Shown here: positions 1 to 7,081 of the stretch, piece after piece
How the letters are laid out: the number at the start of each line of letters is the position of its first letter
Position numbering within the stretch: position 1 is the stretch's first letter
From: Actinomycetota bacterium
GTDB lineage: Bacteria > Actinomycetota > Acidimicrobiia > Acidimicrobiales > Ilumatobacteraceae
Reading direction: 5' to 3'
Length of the DNA stretch: 13,245 nucleotides
Assembly: GCA_009704065.1 (NCBI GenBank)
Contig: WLEX01000013.1
Location: 1-13,245, forward strand
The notes under the pieces: generated by a model
Database searches by the model: none
What the model saw: the letters and a program-made list of their open reading frames with translations, nothing else
What the model was told of the DNA's origin: nothing
Position numbers and translations under genes: made by a program

Positions 1-144
1 GGCGCCTTCCATTATGCGTTCGCCGCAAGCATCGCACTGTCAATCATCGGTGCTCTATACGCCTGGTTCTTCATCGTCGACAAAGATGCAGCTCCCACCA
101 TGAATCCACGTCCTCGGAAATCATCATTAAAGGAAAATGTCTAA
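1..144 (+). CDS. C-terminal end of a membrane protein, possibly an MFS-type transporter (partial)
   Basis: Frame 1 is open from the window edge to a TAA at 142-144, giving the last 47 residues of a protein whose start lies outside the window. Residues about 6-26 are a continuous hydrophobic stretch (AFAASIALSIIGALYAWFFIV) that reads as a final transmembrane helix. A hydrophilic, lysine- and arginine-containing tail follows. One last helix plus a short charged cytoplasmic tail is typical of major facilitator superfamily transporters, but the fragment is too short to prove the family. Its end overlaps the AlkB-like gene by 8 bases, so the two are probably translated from one message. Existence as a coding region is likely; the function is a guess. 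Confidence 0.6.
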   Translation, partial: GAFHYAFAASIALSIIGALYAWFFIVDKDAAPTMNPRPRKSSLKENV

Positions 145-742
145 TCAACTTTTTCCCATAGAGGGCGAGATTCTTCCCACTGATGGATCGGCGGTTCTCC
201 TCCCTGCCTTTCTTGATCACATCACAGCCGATGATTTGTTAACCGAACTACTTGGTTCGCTTCGTTGGGAGGAACCCCAATTGATGATGTTTGGAAAATC
301 TGTGACGGAGCCCCGGTTATCTACTTGGCATGCTGATCCCGGCTTGAACTACACCTATTCGGGGCTCGAACGTATTGCGCAACCTTGGACGACACAACTA
401 CTTCATGTGAGACAACTCTGCGAAACAGTAACCAGTCATACATTCAATGGTGTCCTGGTGAATCTCTACCGAAATGGTTCCGATCATCTCGGATGGCATT
501 CCGATGATGAGAAGGTCAATGGACCCGAGCCAATCATCGCCTCCATATCTCTCGGTGCTGACCGGCGATTCGATTTTCGTCACCGCGACACCAAAGAGGT
601 TGTCTCGACCACACTTTCCCACGGTTCTCTCTTGGTCATGTCAGGGCTGAGCCAAAAATGTTGGGTCCATCGGCTTCCCAAGACCCCCCGCCTTGAACAA
701 CCGCGTATCAATCTCACTTTTCGTCACTTATTTCCTCAATAG
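137..742 (+). CDS. AlkB-like 2-oxoglutarate/Fe(II)-dependent dioxygenase (ALKBH2/3 type)
   Basis: This 201-residue protein is the usual size for short AlkB-family enzymes, which remove alkyl groups from damaged DNA or RNA bases by oxidation using Fe(II) and 2-oxoglutarate. The iron ligands are visible: H121 and D123 in WHSDDE, and H178 in WVHRLPK. The 2-oxoglutarate-binding arginines are in RINLTFR (R190 and R196), the RxNxTFR signature. PRLSTWHADPG and YTYSG at about 59-76 match the nucleotide-lid region of the ALKBH2/3-like branch, and NLYRNGSDHLGWHSDDE is also typical of it. The ATG at 137 is preceded by AAAGGA (129-134) and overlaps the stop of the upstream membrane-protein gene. The acyl-CoA synthetase gene starts 41 bases after the stop. 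Family assignment is strong; the preferred lesion cannot be read from sequence. Confidence 0.93.
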   Translation: MSNQLFPIEGEILPTDGSAVLLPAFLDHITADDLLTELLGSLRWEEPQLMMFGKSVTEPRLSTWHADPGLNYTYSGLERIAQPWTTQLLHVRQLCETVTSHTFNGVLVNLYRNGSDHLGWHSDDEKVNGPEPIIASISLGADRRFDFRHRDTKEVVSTTLSHGSLLVMSGLSQKCWVHRLPKTPRLEQPRINLTFRHLFPQ

Positions 743-752
743 GTGACTGGAA

Positions 753-774
753 TGTCATGTGTGTCCCATGACAC
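753..774. promoter_or_regulatory. Overlapping inverted repeats upstream of the first acyl-CoA synthetase
   Basis: In the 41-base gap before the gene at 784, TGTCATG (753-759) and CATGACA (767-773) form a 7-base dyad. GTGTC (761-765) and GACAC (770-774) form a second one with a 4-base loop. A -10-like CACAAT (772-777) lies exactly six bases before the ATG, so the dyads would sit over a possible leaderless promoter. This could be a repressor operator, but no regulator gene is nearby and short dyads also arise by chance. Confidence 0.3.
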
Positions 775-783
775 AATTGGGAA

Positions 784-2319
784 ATGAACAGCAATATTGG
801 GTACATCCTTACCAAACGCACACTTCTCAACCCCCACAACGAAGCCTTGTTCGACGTGGCCCAAGACAGGCGTTTCGATTATCAGCAGCTCAATGCACGA
901 ACAAACCAAGTAGTGCATGCACTCGAATCACTGGGTGTCAAAAAGGGTGATCGTGTCGCGCTCCTCATGATGAACTCTCACGAATTTGTCTCCTCATTTT
1001 TCGCTATTGCAAAAATGGGTGCGGTGATTGTTCCGCTCAATTGGCGACTCGTACCCGATGAACTCGAATTCATCGTGAAGGATTCAGGCTCGGTTGCACT
1101 GATTGCAGGCGAGGAGTTCGTAGGTGCAGTAACTGAGCTCCATTCACGCGGTGCAAAGACCGATCTCAAGCATTGGATTCATGTGGGCGCAGATTCCAGT
1201 AAGCCTGAATTTGCCACATCGTTCACTGCCCTCGTCGATGCTCAAAATGAGGTCGAGCCCACAATCGACACCTCCGATGATGACCTGTTGTACATCATGT
1301 ACACGTCTGGCACCACTGGTCTTCCGAAGGGTGTGATGCATACCCATAAGACACAAATGGCTGCACTCATCACGCTTAATGCATCCAGTGATTTCAGCAT
1401 TGGAGACCGTTATCTCAACCCGATGCCGTTGTTCCACGTTGGGGCTTTAACGCCTGCAATTCTCACCGCATACCGTGGACTAGCCCACATTTTGATGCGC
1501 GCATTTGATCCCAGTGCCATTTGGCAATTAGTCAAACAAGAGCGCATTAACAATGCCCTCCTCGTGCCAGCAATGCTCGGCGCCTGCCGAATGGTGTACG
1601 ACCCCAAGGTCCACGACCATTCCACTCTGCGTTGGTTCCTCAGCGGTGCTGCGCCAGTGCCAAAGGCCCTCATCGAGCAGTATGCGCAGATGGGCATCGA
1701 TATTCACCAGGTCTACGGTCTCACCGAGACCTGCGGTCCTGCTTGCCTCACCGCGCCCGAAGATGCCGTACGCAAGGCCGGCTCTACAGGCAAGGCTTAC
1801 TTCCACACCGATGTTCAGGTGGTACGCCCTGATGGCACCGTATGCGACACAGACGAAGCAGGAGAAGTGCTGGTACGTGGCGATCACATTATGACTGGCT
1901 ATTGGAACCGTCCCGATGCAACGGCCGAGACACTCATCGACGGCTGGCTACACACCGGCGATGTTGCCACAGTCGACGACGAGGGTTTTATCTGGATTCA
2001 AGACCGCATCAAGGACATGATCATTTCAGGTGGCGAAAACGTCTACCCCGCAGAGATAGAGAATGTCATCCTCAGTCATCCCGGAGTTGCTGATGTGTCT
2101 GTTATCGGTGTTCCCTCAGAGAAATGGGGCGAAACAGGGCTTGCGGTGGTGGTGCGTAAAGATCCTGCCGTCACCGAAGCAGACATCATTGCCCATTGCG
2201 ACGGAAAGCTTGCTCGGTTCAAAATGCCGAGCGCTGTTCGATTCATCGAAGTGATTCCCCGCAACGCATCTGGCAAGGCTCTGAAGCGTGAATTACGTAT
2301 TCAGTTTCCCGAGCTGTAA
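784..2319 (+). CDS. Acyl-CoA synthetase (class I adenylate-forming, FadD-like), 511 aa
   Basis: The protein activates a carboxylic acid as an acyl-adenylate and then transfers it to coenzyme A. The family's motifs appear in order: ATP-binding loop YTSGTTGLPKG (173-183), PLFH (215-218), A5-type YGLTE (311-315), A7-type TGD (391-393), hinge region DRIKDMIISGGENVYPAEIE (about 407-426) and the catalytic lysine K498 in RNASGK. Length is normal for soluble fatty or aromatic acyl-CoA ligases. There is no signal peptide or carrier domain. The start at 784 has only a weak GGGA in front, while a -10-like CACAAT lies six bases before it, so a leaderless message is possible; co-transcription with the AlkB gene is the alternative. 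It ends five bases from the convergent second synthetase. The substrate is unknown. Confidence 0.93.
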   Translation: MNSNIGYILTKRTLLNPHNEALFDVAQDRRFDYQQLNARTNQVVHALESLGVKKGDRVALLMMNSHEFVSSFFAIAKMGAVIVPLNWRLVPDELEFIVKDSGSVALIAGEEFVGAVTELHSRGAKTDLKHWIHVGADSSKPEFATSFTALVDAQNEVEPTIDTSDDDLLYIMYTSGTTGLPKGVMHTHKTQMAALITLNASSDFSIGDRYLNPMPLFHVGALTPAILTAYRGLAHILMRAFDPSAIWQLVKQERINNALLVPAMLGACRMVYDPKVHDHSTLRWFLSGAAPVPKALIEQYAQMGIDIHQVYGLTETCGPACLTAPEDAVRKAGSTGKAYFHTDVQVVRPDGTVCDTDEAGEVLVRGDHIMTGYWNRPDATAETLIDGWLHTGDVATVDDEGFIWIQDRIKDMIISGGENVYPAEIENVILSHPGVADVSVIGVPSEKWGETGLAVVVRKDPAVTEADIIAHCDGKLARFKMPSAVRFIEVIPRNASGKALKRELRIQFPEL

Positions 2320-2324
2320 CGCGG

Positions 2325-3860
2325 TTAACTGATCTGGCGATCTCGGCCTTCCCAGTAGGGCTGACGCAATTTAAATTTTTGCAATTTACCTGTGGCCGTG
2401 CGTGCGAGCTCATCTCTGAACTCCACTCGTTTCGGACACTTGTAACCGGCGAGTTTTGTCTTTACATATGCGATGAGTGCATCTTCCGACAAAGATGATC
2501 CAGGTGTTTTCACAACCAGCGCCATTACTAATTCGCCCCATTTTTCATCGGGTACACCAATCACAGCAACCTCGGACACCTCTGAGTGAGAGAACACTGC
2601 ATCTTCTACTTCGATAGACGACACATTTTCTCCGCCGGAGATAATCACGTCTTTCTTACGATCAGAAATAGTTACGTATTGGTTGTCGCCAATAGTTCCG
2701 CCGTCGCCAGTGTGGAACCAACCGTCAGCTATTGCTTTGCCGGTTTCGACTGGTTGCTCCCAGTACCCCTCCATAATCACGCTGCTGCGAGCCAATAGCT
2801 CGCCTTCGGAATCAACGCTCATTTCAACACCCAGCGATGGCGCGCCCGCAGCTCCCAATTTGGCTGCACGGTCTGCAGAGGACAATGCATCCCACTCAGC
2901 ACGTGTTCTGTTCATAGTAAGAAGCGGTGAAGTCTCAGTGAGACCATAAATCTGTACAAACTCCCAACCCAATTCTGTTTCAACTCGCTCGATGGTTTTG
3001 GTGGGAGGAGGCGCACCAGCCACCACCATCCGCACCGAGACACGGTTGGTAGACAATGACGAATCGGCACTTGCAGCATCGAGAATCGCGCTAGCAACCG
3101 CTGGAGCACCACACAACATGGTGACGCCAAACGCCTCGATTCGCTTCAAGATCTCTGCGCCATCAACCTTGCGCAACACCACATGCTTGCCACCCATTCC
3201 GGTAACCGCATAAACCATTCCCCAACCATTGGCATGAAATTGGGGCAGCGTGTGCAAATACACATCACGATCGTTTACACCCATTTGCCAACCGAACACT
3301 GCAGCATTGACCCACAGATTTCGATGGGTTAGCTGCACACCCTTGGGACGAGCAGTAGTACCGCTTGTGTAGTTAATGGTGGCAGTGGCATCTTCATCAG
3401 GGGTCCAAGCAACAGGTTCGGTATCGAACTTGTACAGCACCTTGTCTGATTCTTCACCAATAATGAATTTGTGTTTGGCAGTGACGCCTGCAAGAGACTC
3501 TTCCAACTCAGGATCAATGAGCAACACTTCAGCTCCGCAGTGATCGATGATGTACGACACTTCTTCCGCCACCAATCGGAAGTTAATGGGCACCAATACT
3601 CGCCCATAGCCACTGACACCGAAAAACGATGTCATCAAACGAGCCGAATTTTGACTCACCACCGCTACCCGTGCACCTTGGGGCACACCAAGAGCATCTA
3701 GAGCTGCGGCTTGGGCTCGTGCACGTCGAGCCATTTCTGTATACGTGATACTTCCCCACGATTCAGCAGGTTGATCGGGCTCATCAATGATGGCTATGCG
3801 GTCTCCGTACACCTGTTCCGCCCTGCGGAGATGGTCGACAATGGTGAGAGCAACTTTCAT
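2325..3860 (-). CDS. Acyl-CoA synthetase of the FHxNGW clade (AAE/DmdB-like), 511 aa
   Basis: This is a second adenylate-forming CoA ligase with YTSGTTARPKG (164-174), QFHANGW (207-213), YGLTETSP (305-312), TGD (384-386), SDRKKDVIISGGENVSSIEVE (about 399-419) and catalytic K492 in TATGK. The FHxNGW block with GAP...V downstream is characteristic of the group that includes plant AAE enzymes, medium-chain ligases and the bacterial methylmercaptopropionate ligase DmdB. This sets it apart from the neighbour at 784, so the pair is not a recent duplication. It has the same length as that neighbour by coincidence. The ATG at 3860 lacks a good Shine-Dalgarno but has TATTGT exactly six bases upstream, suggesting a leaderless message separate from the solute-binding protein gene, whose terminator lies just upstream. 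The acid it activates is not known. Confidence 0.92.
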   Translation of the reverse strand: MKVALTIVDHLRRAEQVYGDRIAIIDEPDQPAESWGSITYTEMARRARAQAAALDALGVPQGARVAVVSQNSARLMTSFFGVSGYGRVLVPINFRLVAEEVSYIIDHCGAEVLLIDPELEESLAGVTAKHKFIIGEESDKVLYKFDTEPVAWTPDEDATATINYTSGTTARPKGVQLTHRNLWVNAAVFGWQMGVNDRDVYLHTLPQFHANGWGMVYAVTGMGGKHVVLRKVDGAEILKRIEAFGVTMLCGAPAVASAILDAASADSSLSTNRVSVRMVVAGAPPPTKTIERVETELGWEFVQIYGLTETSPLLTMNRTRAEWDALSSADRAAKLGAAGAPSLGVEMSVDSEGELLARSSVIMEGYWEQPVETGKAIADGWFHTGDGGTIGDNQYVTISDRKKDVIISGGENVSSIEVEDAVFSHSEVSEVAVIGVPDEKWGELVMALVVKTPGSSLSEDALIAYVKTKLAGYKCPKRVEFRDELARTATGKLQKFKLRQPYWEGRDRQIS

Positions 3861-3866
3861 GATTCC

Positions 3867-3872
3867 ACAATA
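3867..3872 (-). promoter_or_regulatory. -10 box of a probable leaderless promoter for the acyl-CoA synthetase at 3860
   Basis: On the minus strand TATTGT fits the TANNNT -10 pattern. Six bases (GGAATC) separate it from the ATG at 3860, which would put the transcription start on or beside the start codon. No convincing -35 is seen. It lies downstream of the strong terminator at 3910-3947, so the gene needs a promoter here. Confidence 0.5.
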
Positions 3873-3909
3873 TTGGGTGTGAGCAGGTGCAGCGTCCCCA
3901 GAGAAAACA

Positions 3910-3947
3910 AAGAAGGGGCGGTGGCCTTTCGACCACCGCCCCTTCTT
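3910..3947 (-). terminator. Strong intrinsic terminator of the solute-binding protein gene
   Basis: A perfect 15-bp stem (3910-3924 with 3933-3947), rich in G and C, encloses an 8-base loop. Reading the minus strand it is followed by the T-rich run TTCTTTGTTTTCTC. It begins 23 bases after the stop codon of the solute-binding protein gene. The T-rich side occurs only on the minus strand, so it acts for that gene and separates it from the acyl-CoA synthetase downstream. Confidence 0.9.
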
Positions 3948-3970
3948 CAGGATTGTTTACAGATCCGGAA

Positions 3971-5710
3971 TTACTTCTTCCAGATACCTGTGTATTCGAA
4001 GCCCTTTGTCTCCACGATGTCCGCAAGGTCACCGCTAGGCATCTTCAACGTGCCGACTCCACCAAGCTTTGACTTGTTGTTGACGAACTCTTTGAATCCA
4101 CCATGGACCGCAGGAATGACATAGCCCTCGGACTGAAGGTAGGCAGTAACTGCTTTCCACTTGGTCTTTGCCGCAGCAGGGTTGGTTTCAGCTTGTGCTG
4201 CGTATACCAAGTCGTCCACTTTGGTGTCACCATGGTTGCCAAGAGCAAGGATGATGCCAAAGCGACCCAAAAGGCCAGCAGCTTTGAACTTAGGAACAAT
4301 GGGGTTCGTTGAACCAGCAGGGAATGCATTGCTCATCGCGAAAGGCACAACGTATGCAGGGCTTGCGCCCTCAGCAGGTGTTCCTTCTGCGAAGTCGAAT
4401 GCGTTACCGCCAGCAGCATAAATCTTTCCGATGAGCGGAGTGGACTCTGCCTGGAAGATGTTGTTGAACTGGATTCCGGCTTTTTCCATCGATGCCTGAA
4501 TGAACTTGGTGTTGTTGAGCGACTGTGAGCTGGTATCTGCGTACAAAGTGAGCTTCATAGGCGCTGCAGCACCAAGGTCGGTGTTACAAGCTGTGAGGAA
4601 TTCACGAGCCTTTGCAAGGTCGTACTTCGGTGCACCTTCAAGGGTGAACATTGGGTTTGACTTACCGACGATTGAGCCTGAGTAGTCACCAGTTCCCTTG
4701 AGACGAACCTTGTTGTATGCATTCCAATCCATTGCATGAGCTGCAGCCAAGCGGCAGTTCTTGAACTTGAATGGTGATCCTGCCTTACCAACGTTAGGAA
4801 CCCATTGGCCCCATGCAGTTGGAGTTGACTTATAACCAGTTACAACACTCTTACGCTTGAACAAGTCGTTGGTGAAAGTTGCGTCGCCTTGTGTGAAGAA
4901 TGCAACGTCAACAGTGCCGGTACGAACCGCAGCTGCACGCTGTGAAGCTTCTTTTACGTTGATGAATGTGATTCCATCGAGGTATGGCAACTGACGACCC
5001 TTACCATCTTTGCGCCAGTAATTCGGGTTACGCACTACAACAAGTTGATCTGGGTTGTAGGACTGCATCATGAATGGTCCGGTACCGATTGGGTTAGTAG
5101 GGCATGTTGTTGGGCTGTTGATTTGTGCAGATGCACGCATCACATAACGACCAGCACGATAAATAAGCGCTGGAAGGTTTGCATCGGCCTTGTTGAGAGT
5201 CACCTTGAGCGTGATGTCGTCGATTACTTCAACAATGCTGATATTGGCGTTAACTGCAACACCTGTTCCAAGGTATGTGGCGCTTGGTGAGTCACCACGA
5301 CCAACATCGAGATTCAGCTTTACGTTCGCGGCATTGAATGGTTCACCATTCGAATACTTAATTCCTGGACGAAGCTTGATGGTCCATACGAGATTATCGG
5401 CAGATGGCGTTGCGCTCTCTGCAAGATAACCCACGAATTTGCCACTACGAGTGCGCTCAAACAATTGCTCGAAGATAGAACGGGATGTACCCAATCCACC
5501 ACCAGCAAGAGCGTTCTGGAAACAGTGACCGCCAACTGTTGCATCGATTGCAACAGTGATGGTTCCACCCGACTTGGGCGCTCCTGATTTTGCTTCGGTG
5601 GCGGCCTGTGTATTGCTAGTAGCAACCACAGATCCGGCCAGGGCAATCGCCATGGCGACTCCCCAACGTTTCGCCTTCCGCGCGCGGATGGCAGTTACTC
5701 TTTCATTCAT
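3971..5710 (-). CDS. ABC transporter substrate-binding protein, family 5 (DppA/OppA-like), exported
   Basis: This 579-residue protein is an extracellular solute-binding protein of family 5, which captures peptides, nickel chelates, opines or other solutes for an ABC importer. A signal peptide is clear: basic residues 1-15, a hydrophobic core at about 16-30 and a TQA-A cleavage region near 34-37. There is no lipobox cysteine, so it is not an obvious lipoprotein. Family features include GGTITVAID (48-56), SATPSAD (99-105), GTGPF (209-213), VVVRNPNYWR (224-233) and LPYLDGITFINVKE (241-254). C63 and C203 align with C57 and C211 of the paralogue at 11343 and may pair as a disulfide. The ATG is preceded by AGGGGGT (5717-5723). 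No permease or ATPase gene is in the window, so the partner transporter is elsewhere. The ligand is unknown. Confidence 0.92.
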   Translation of the reverse strand: MNERVTAIRARKAKRWGVAMAIALAGSVVATSNTQAATEAKSGAPKSGGTITVAIDATVGGHCFQNALAGGGLGTSRSIFEQLFERTRSGKFVGYLAESATPSADNLVWTIKLRPGIKYSNGEPFNAANVKLNLDVGRGDSPSATYLGTGVAVNANISIVEVIDDITLKVTLNKADANLPALIYRAGRYVMRASAQINSPTTCPTNPIGTGPFMMQSYNPDQLVVVRNPNYWRKDGKGRQLPYLDGITFINVKEASQRAAAVRTGTVDVAFFTQGDATFTNDLFKRKSVVTGYKSTPTAWGQWVPNVGKAGSPFKFKNCRLAAAHAMDWNAYNKVRLKGTGDYSGSIVGKSNPMFTLEGAPKYDLAKAREFLTACNTDLGAAAPMKLTLYADTSSQSLNNTKFIQASMEKAGIQFNNIFQAESTPLIGKIYAAGGNAFDFAEGTPAEGASPAYVVPFAMSNAFPAGSTNPIVPKFKAAGLLGRFGIILALGNHGDTKVDDLVYAAQAETNPAAAKTKWKAVTAYLQSEGYVIPAVHGGFKEFVNNKSKLGGVGTLKMPSGDLADIVETKGFEYTGIWKK

Positions 5711-5743
5711 TCAATTACCCCCTGAATGTGGCACATACTTCAT

Positions 5744-5757
5744 GTGACTCCAGTCAC
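5744..5757. promoter_or_regulatory. Inverted repeat GTGACT-CC-AGTCAC, candidate operator
   Basis: A perfect 6+6 palindrome with a 2-base spacer lies 33 bases upstream of the start codon of the solute-binding protein gene. It probably falls in that gene's promoter or leader region. Half of it is part of an 11-base motif, AGGTGACTGGA, that also occurs at 741-751 ahead of the acyl-CoA synthetase at 784. Role inferred from position and symmetry only. Confidence 0.35.
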
Positions 5758-5761
5758 CTTA

Positions 5762-5772
5762 GACCAGTGGTC
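5762..5772. promoter_or_regulatory. Palindrome GACCA-G-TGGTC, candidate operator
   Basis: A perfect 5+1+5 palindrome sits four bases beyond the first one in the divergent region. Such short symmetric sites are typical of dimeric helix-turn-helix repressors of the GntR or TetR type, but the exact regulator cannot be named and none is encoded nearby. Confidence 0.35.
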
Positions 5773-5790
5773 ATGTGCAATCCACTTCAG

Positions 5791-5800
5791 AAAGCGCTTT
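5791..5800. promoter_or_regulatory. AAAGCGCTTT palindrome resembling a LacI-family operator core
   Basis: A perfect 10-base palindrome with a central CG step resembles the core of LacI-family operators (AAnCGnTT type, as in catabolite response elements), which often control solute uptake. It lies 81 bases upstream of the solute-binding protein start and 113 bases upstream of the dehydrogenase start. The assignment is by resemblance only. Confidence 0.35.
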
Positions 5801-5913
5801 TTTGCAAGATTTCCCTTGTAGTGGGCAATCAAAATCAGCGCCCGAAATACAGTCTCCTCACAAAGCTCTCACCTTCATTCCAGTAAGTTCTTGGCTTTAC
5901 CCGGAGGTAATTC

Positions 5914-6660
5914 ATGTCCGTTCCCGCTCGCCGTGTTGCCATCATCAACGATGGCAGTTTCTATGTAGGTCCCCCACTTGCCCGTGACCTCGCAGAAAGA
6001 GGTCACGACCTTGTGATTGGCGACCCCGCCGAAGGTCTCGTAACAGAACTAGAAGCGCTCGGGGCACATGTTGTGGCCGTTGCGGGTGGACGTCGCGTAC
6101 AGGACGAAGCAGTCGCTCTGGAACTCGCTGACGTGGCCGTGAAAACCTTTGGTCGTATCGACTCGGCTGCAATGTTCTCAGGACGCGTGGTCACAGGGTC
6201 GATATTGAAATCACAGCGAGCCGATCTCGACAGTGTGTACGAGGGATGTCTCGTGGCGCCCTACAACTTTTTACAAGCCATCTTGCCTGTGATGGAGAAA
6301 CAGAAGTCGGGCCAAATGCTCATCATCACCAGTGCAGCGGGTTCACGACCAACCCCTGGTGCACCGTTGTATTCATCACTGAGAGCAGCAGCCACAATGT
6401 TGGCCAAGAACGCTGCGGGTGAAATGGCACGACACAATGTGCAAGTGAATGCCGTGGGAACAAACTTTATGGACTTCCCTGAGTTCCTACGTGCAAGTGG
6501 CGCAAATGATCCCGAGGTTCGTAAAAAGATTGAAGGTCAAGTTCCACTTGGCCGTCTCGGCACAGTCGAAGAATTTGGAAAATTTTGTATGCCCTTTATC
6601 GATGGCACTAGCCAATTTGTGACGGGTCAGTATGTGTCGTTTTCTGGTGGTTGGTCGTAG
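5914..6660 (+). CDS. Divergent short-chain dehydrogenase/reductase with degenerate active-site motifs
   Basis: The 248-residue length, the serine in LIITSAAG (S140), the Y153 region and the C-terminal FVTGQYVSFSGGW (235-247) place this in the classical short-chain dehydrogenase fold. Key motifs are altered. The nucleotide-binding TGxxxGxG is INDGSFYVG (11-19), losing the first two glycine positions. The NNAG element is replaced by AAMFSGR (85-91). The YxxxK catalytic pair reads YSSLR, with R157 in place of lysine. It may therefore bind cofactor differently, act weakly, or be a non-catalytic partner. A strong Shine-Dalgarno GGAGGT (5903-5908) five bases before the ATG shows it is well set up for translation. 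It diverges from the solute-binding protein gene and overlaps the next minus-strand gene by 53 bases at its end. Confidence 0.85.
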   Translation: MSVPARRVAIINDGSFYVGPPLARDLAERGHDLVIGDPAEGLVTELEALGAHVVAVAGGRRVQDEAVALELADVAVKTFGRIDSAAMFSGRVVTGSILKSQRADLDSVYEGCLVAPYNFLQAILPVMEKQKSGQMLIITSAAGSRPTPGAPLYSSLRAAATMLAKNAAGEMARHNVQVNAVGTNFMDFPEFLRASGANDPEVRKKIEGQVPLGRLGTVEEFGKFCMPFIDGTSQFVTGQYVSFSGGWS

Positions 6661-7042
6661 TACGACCTTTGCGTACCTGTACTACGAGGCCAACAGCTGT
6701 AATGACTGCAGTGACACCCACAATTCCGAGCAGCATCTCGACCATGCTTCCCGGTAGATGACCTGCACTTGCAAACACATACACATCTGGCGCTGCATAC
6801 GACAGCACGGCTACCGGCACCCATGAGCGCAAGAGATTCCAGTTCGCATCGACAATTGCACCGACGACTCGAGCGCTCGAGAGACCGTAGACGCCTGCCG
6901 AAGAAAACTCGATCAGGCTAAAGACATAAGGATTAACTCCGTATTTTTTGAGAAATGTCCATACAAGTGCAGCTCGCACGCCCCCATACCCAATGGATAC
7001 GAGTATCCAGCCCTTTTCAATAAAGGCTCGGTTAGGTTTCAT
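6608..7042 (-). CDS. Small membrane protein of unknown function, four predicted helices
   Basis: This 144-residue protein has about four hydrophobic segments (roughly 11-31, 40-64, 74-94 and 102-123), then a hydrophilic tail rich in Thr, Lys and His. The loop LKKYGVNPYVF (31-41) and SSAGVYGLSSARVVG (47-61) look conserved in style, but I cannot name a family. I chose the ATG at 7042 because the protein then starts just before the first helix. A longer reading frame to 7174 would run across the start of the divergent phosphatidylcholine synthase gene and adds a cysteine-rich, non-hydrophobic stretch. There is no clear Shine-Dalgarno; TACGCT seven bases upstream could be a -10 box. Its 3' end overlaps the dehydrogenase gene by 53 bases tail to tail. 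Confidence 0.7.
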   Translation of the reverse strand: MKPNRAFIEKGWILVSIGYGGVRAALVWTFLKKYGVNPYVFSLIEFSSAGVYGLSSARVVGAIVDANWNLLRSWVPVAVLSYAAPDVYVFASAGHLPGSMVEMLLGIVGVTAVITAVGLVVQVRKGRTTTNHQKTTHTDPSQIG

Positions 7043-7069
7043 TTCAGCCAGCGTAGAGGCAGAGCCTCG

Positions 7070-7075
7070 TAGAAT
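7070..7075 (+). promoter_or_regulatory. -10 box of a probable leaderless promoter for pcs
   Basis: TAGAAT matches the -10 consensus well and stands exactly six bases before the GTG at 7082. The spacer has no Shine-Dalgarno. Transcription would start at or next to the GTG. No good -35 is visible. The whole divergent gap to the membrane-protein gene is only 39 bases. Confidence 0.6.
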
Positions 7076-7081
7076 AAATAG

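Noticed and set aside
2317..2327. TAAC-GCG-GTTA dyad joining the stop codons of the two convergent ligases
   Set aside because: It has only four paired bases and no T-run; facing TAA stops create this symmetry by themselves.
3711..4124. A plus-strand reading frame of about 137 codons
   Set aside because: It spans the antisense of a CoA ligase start, the terminator hairpin and the end of the solute-binding protein gene, so it is a chance open frame.
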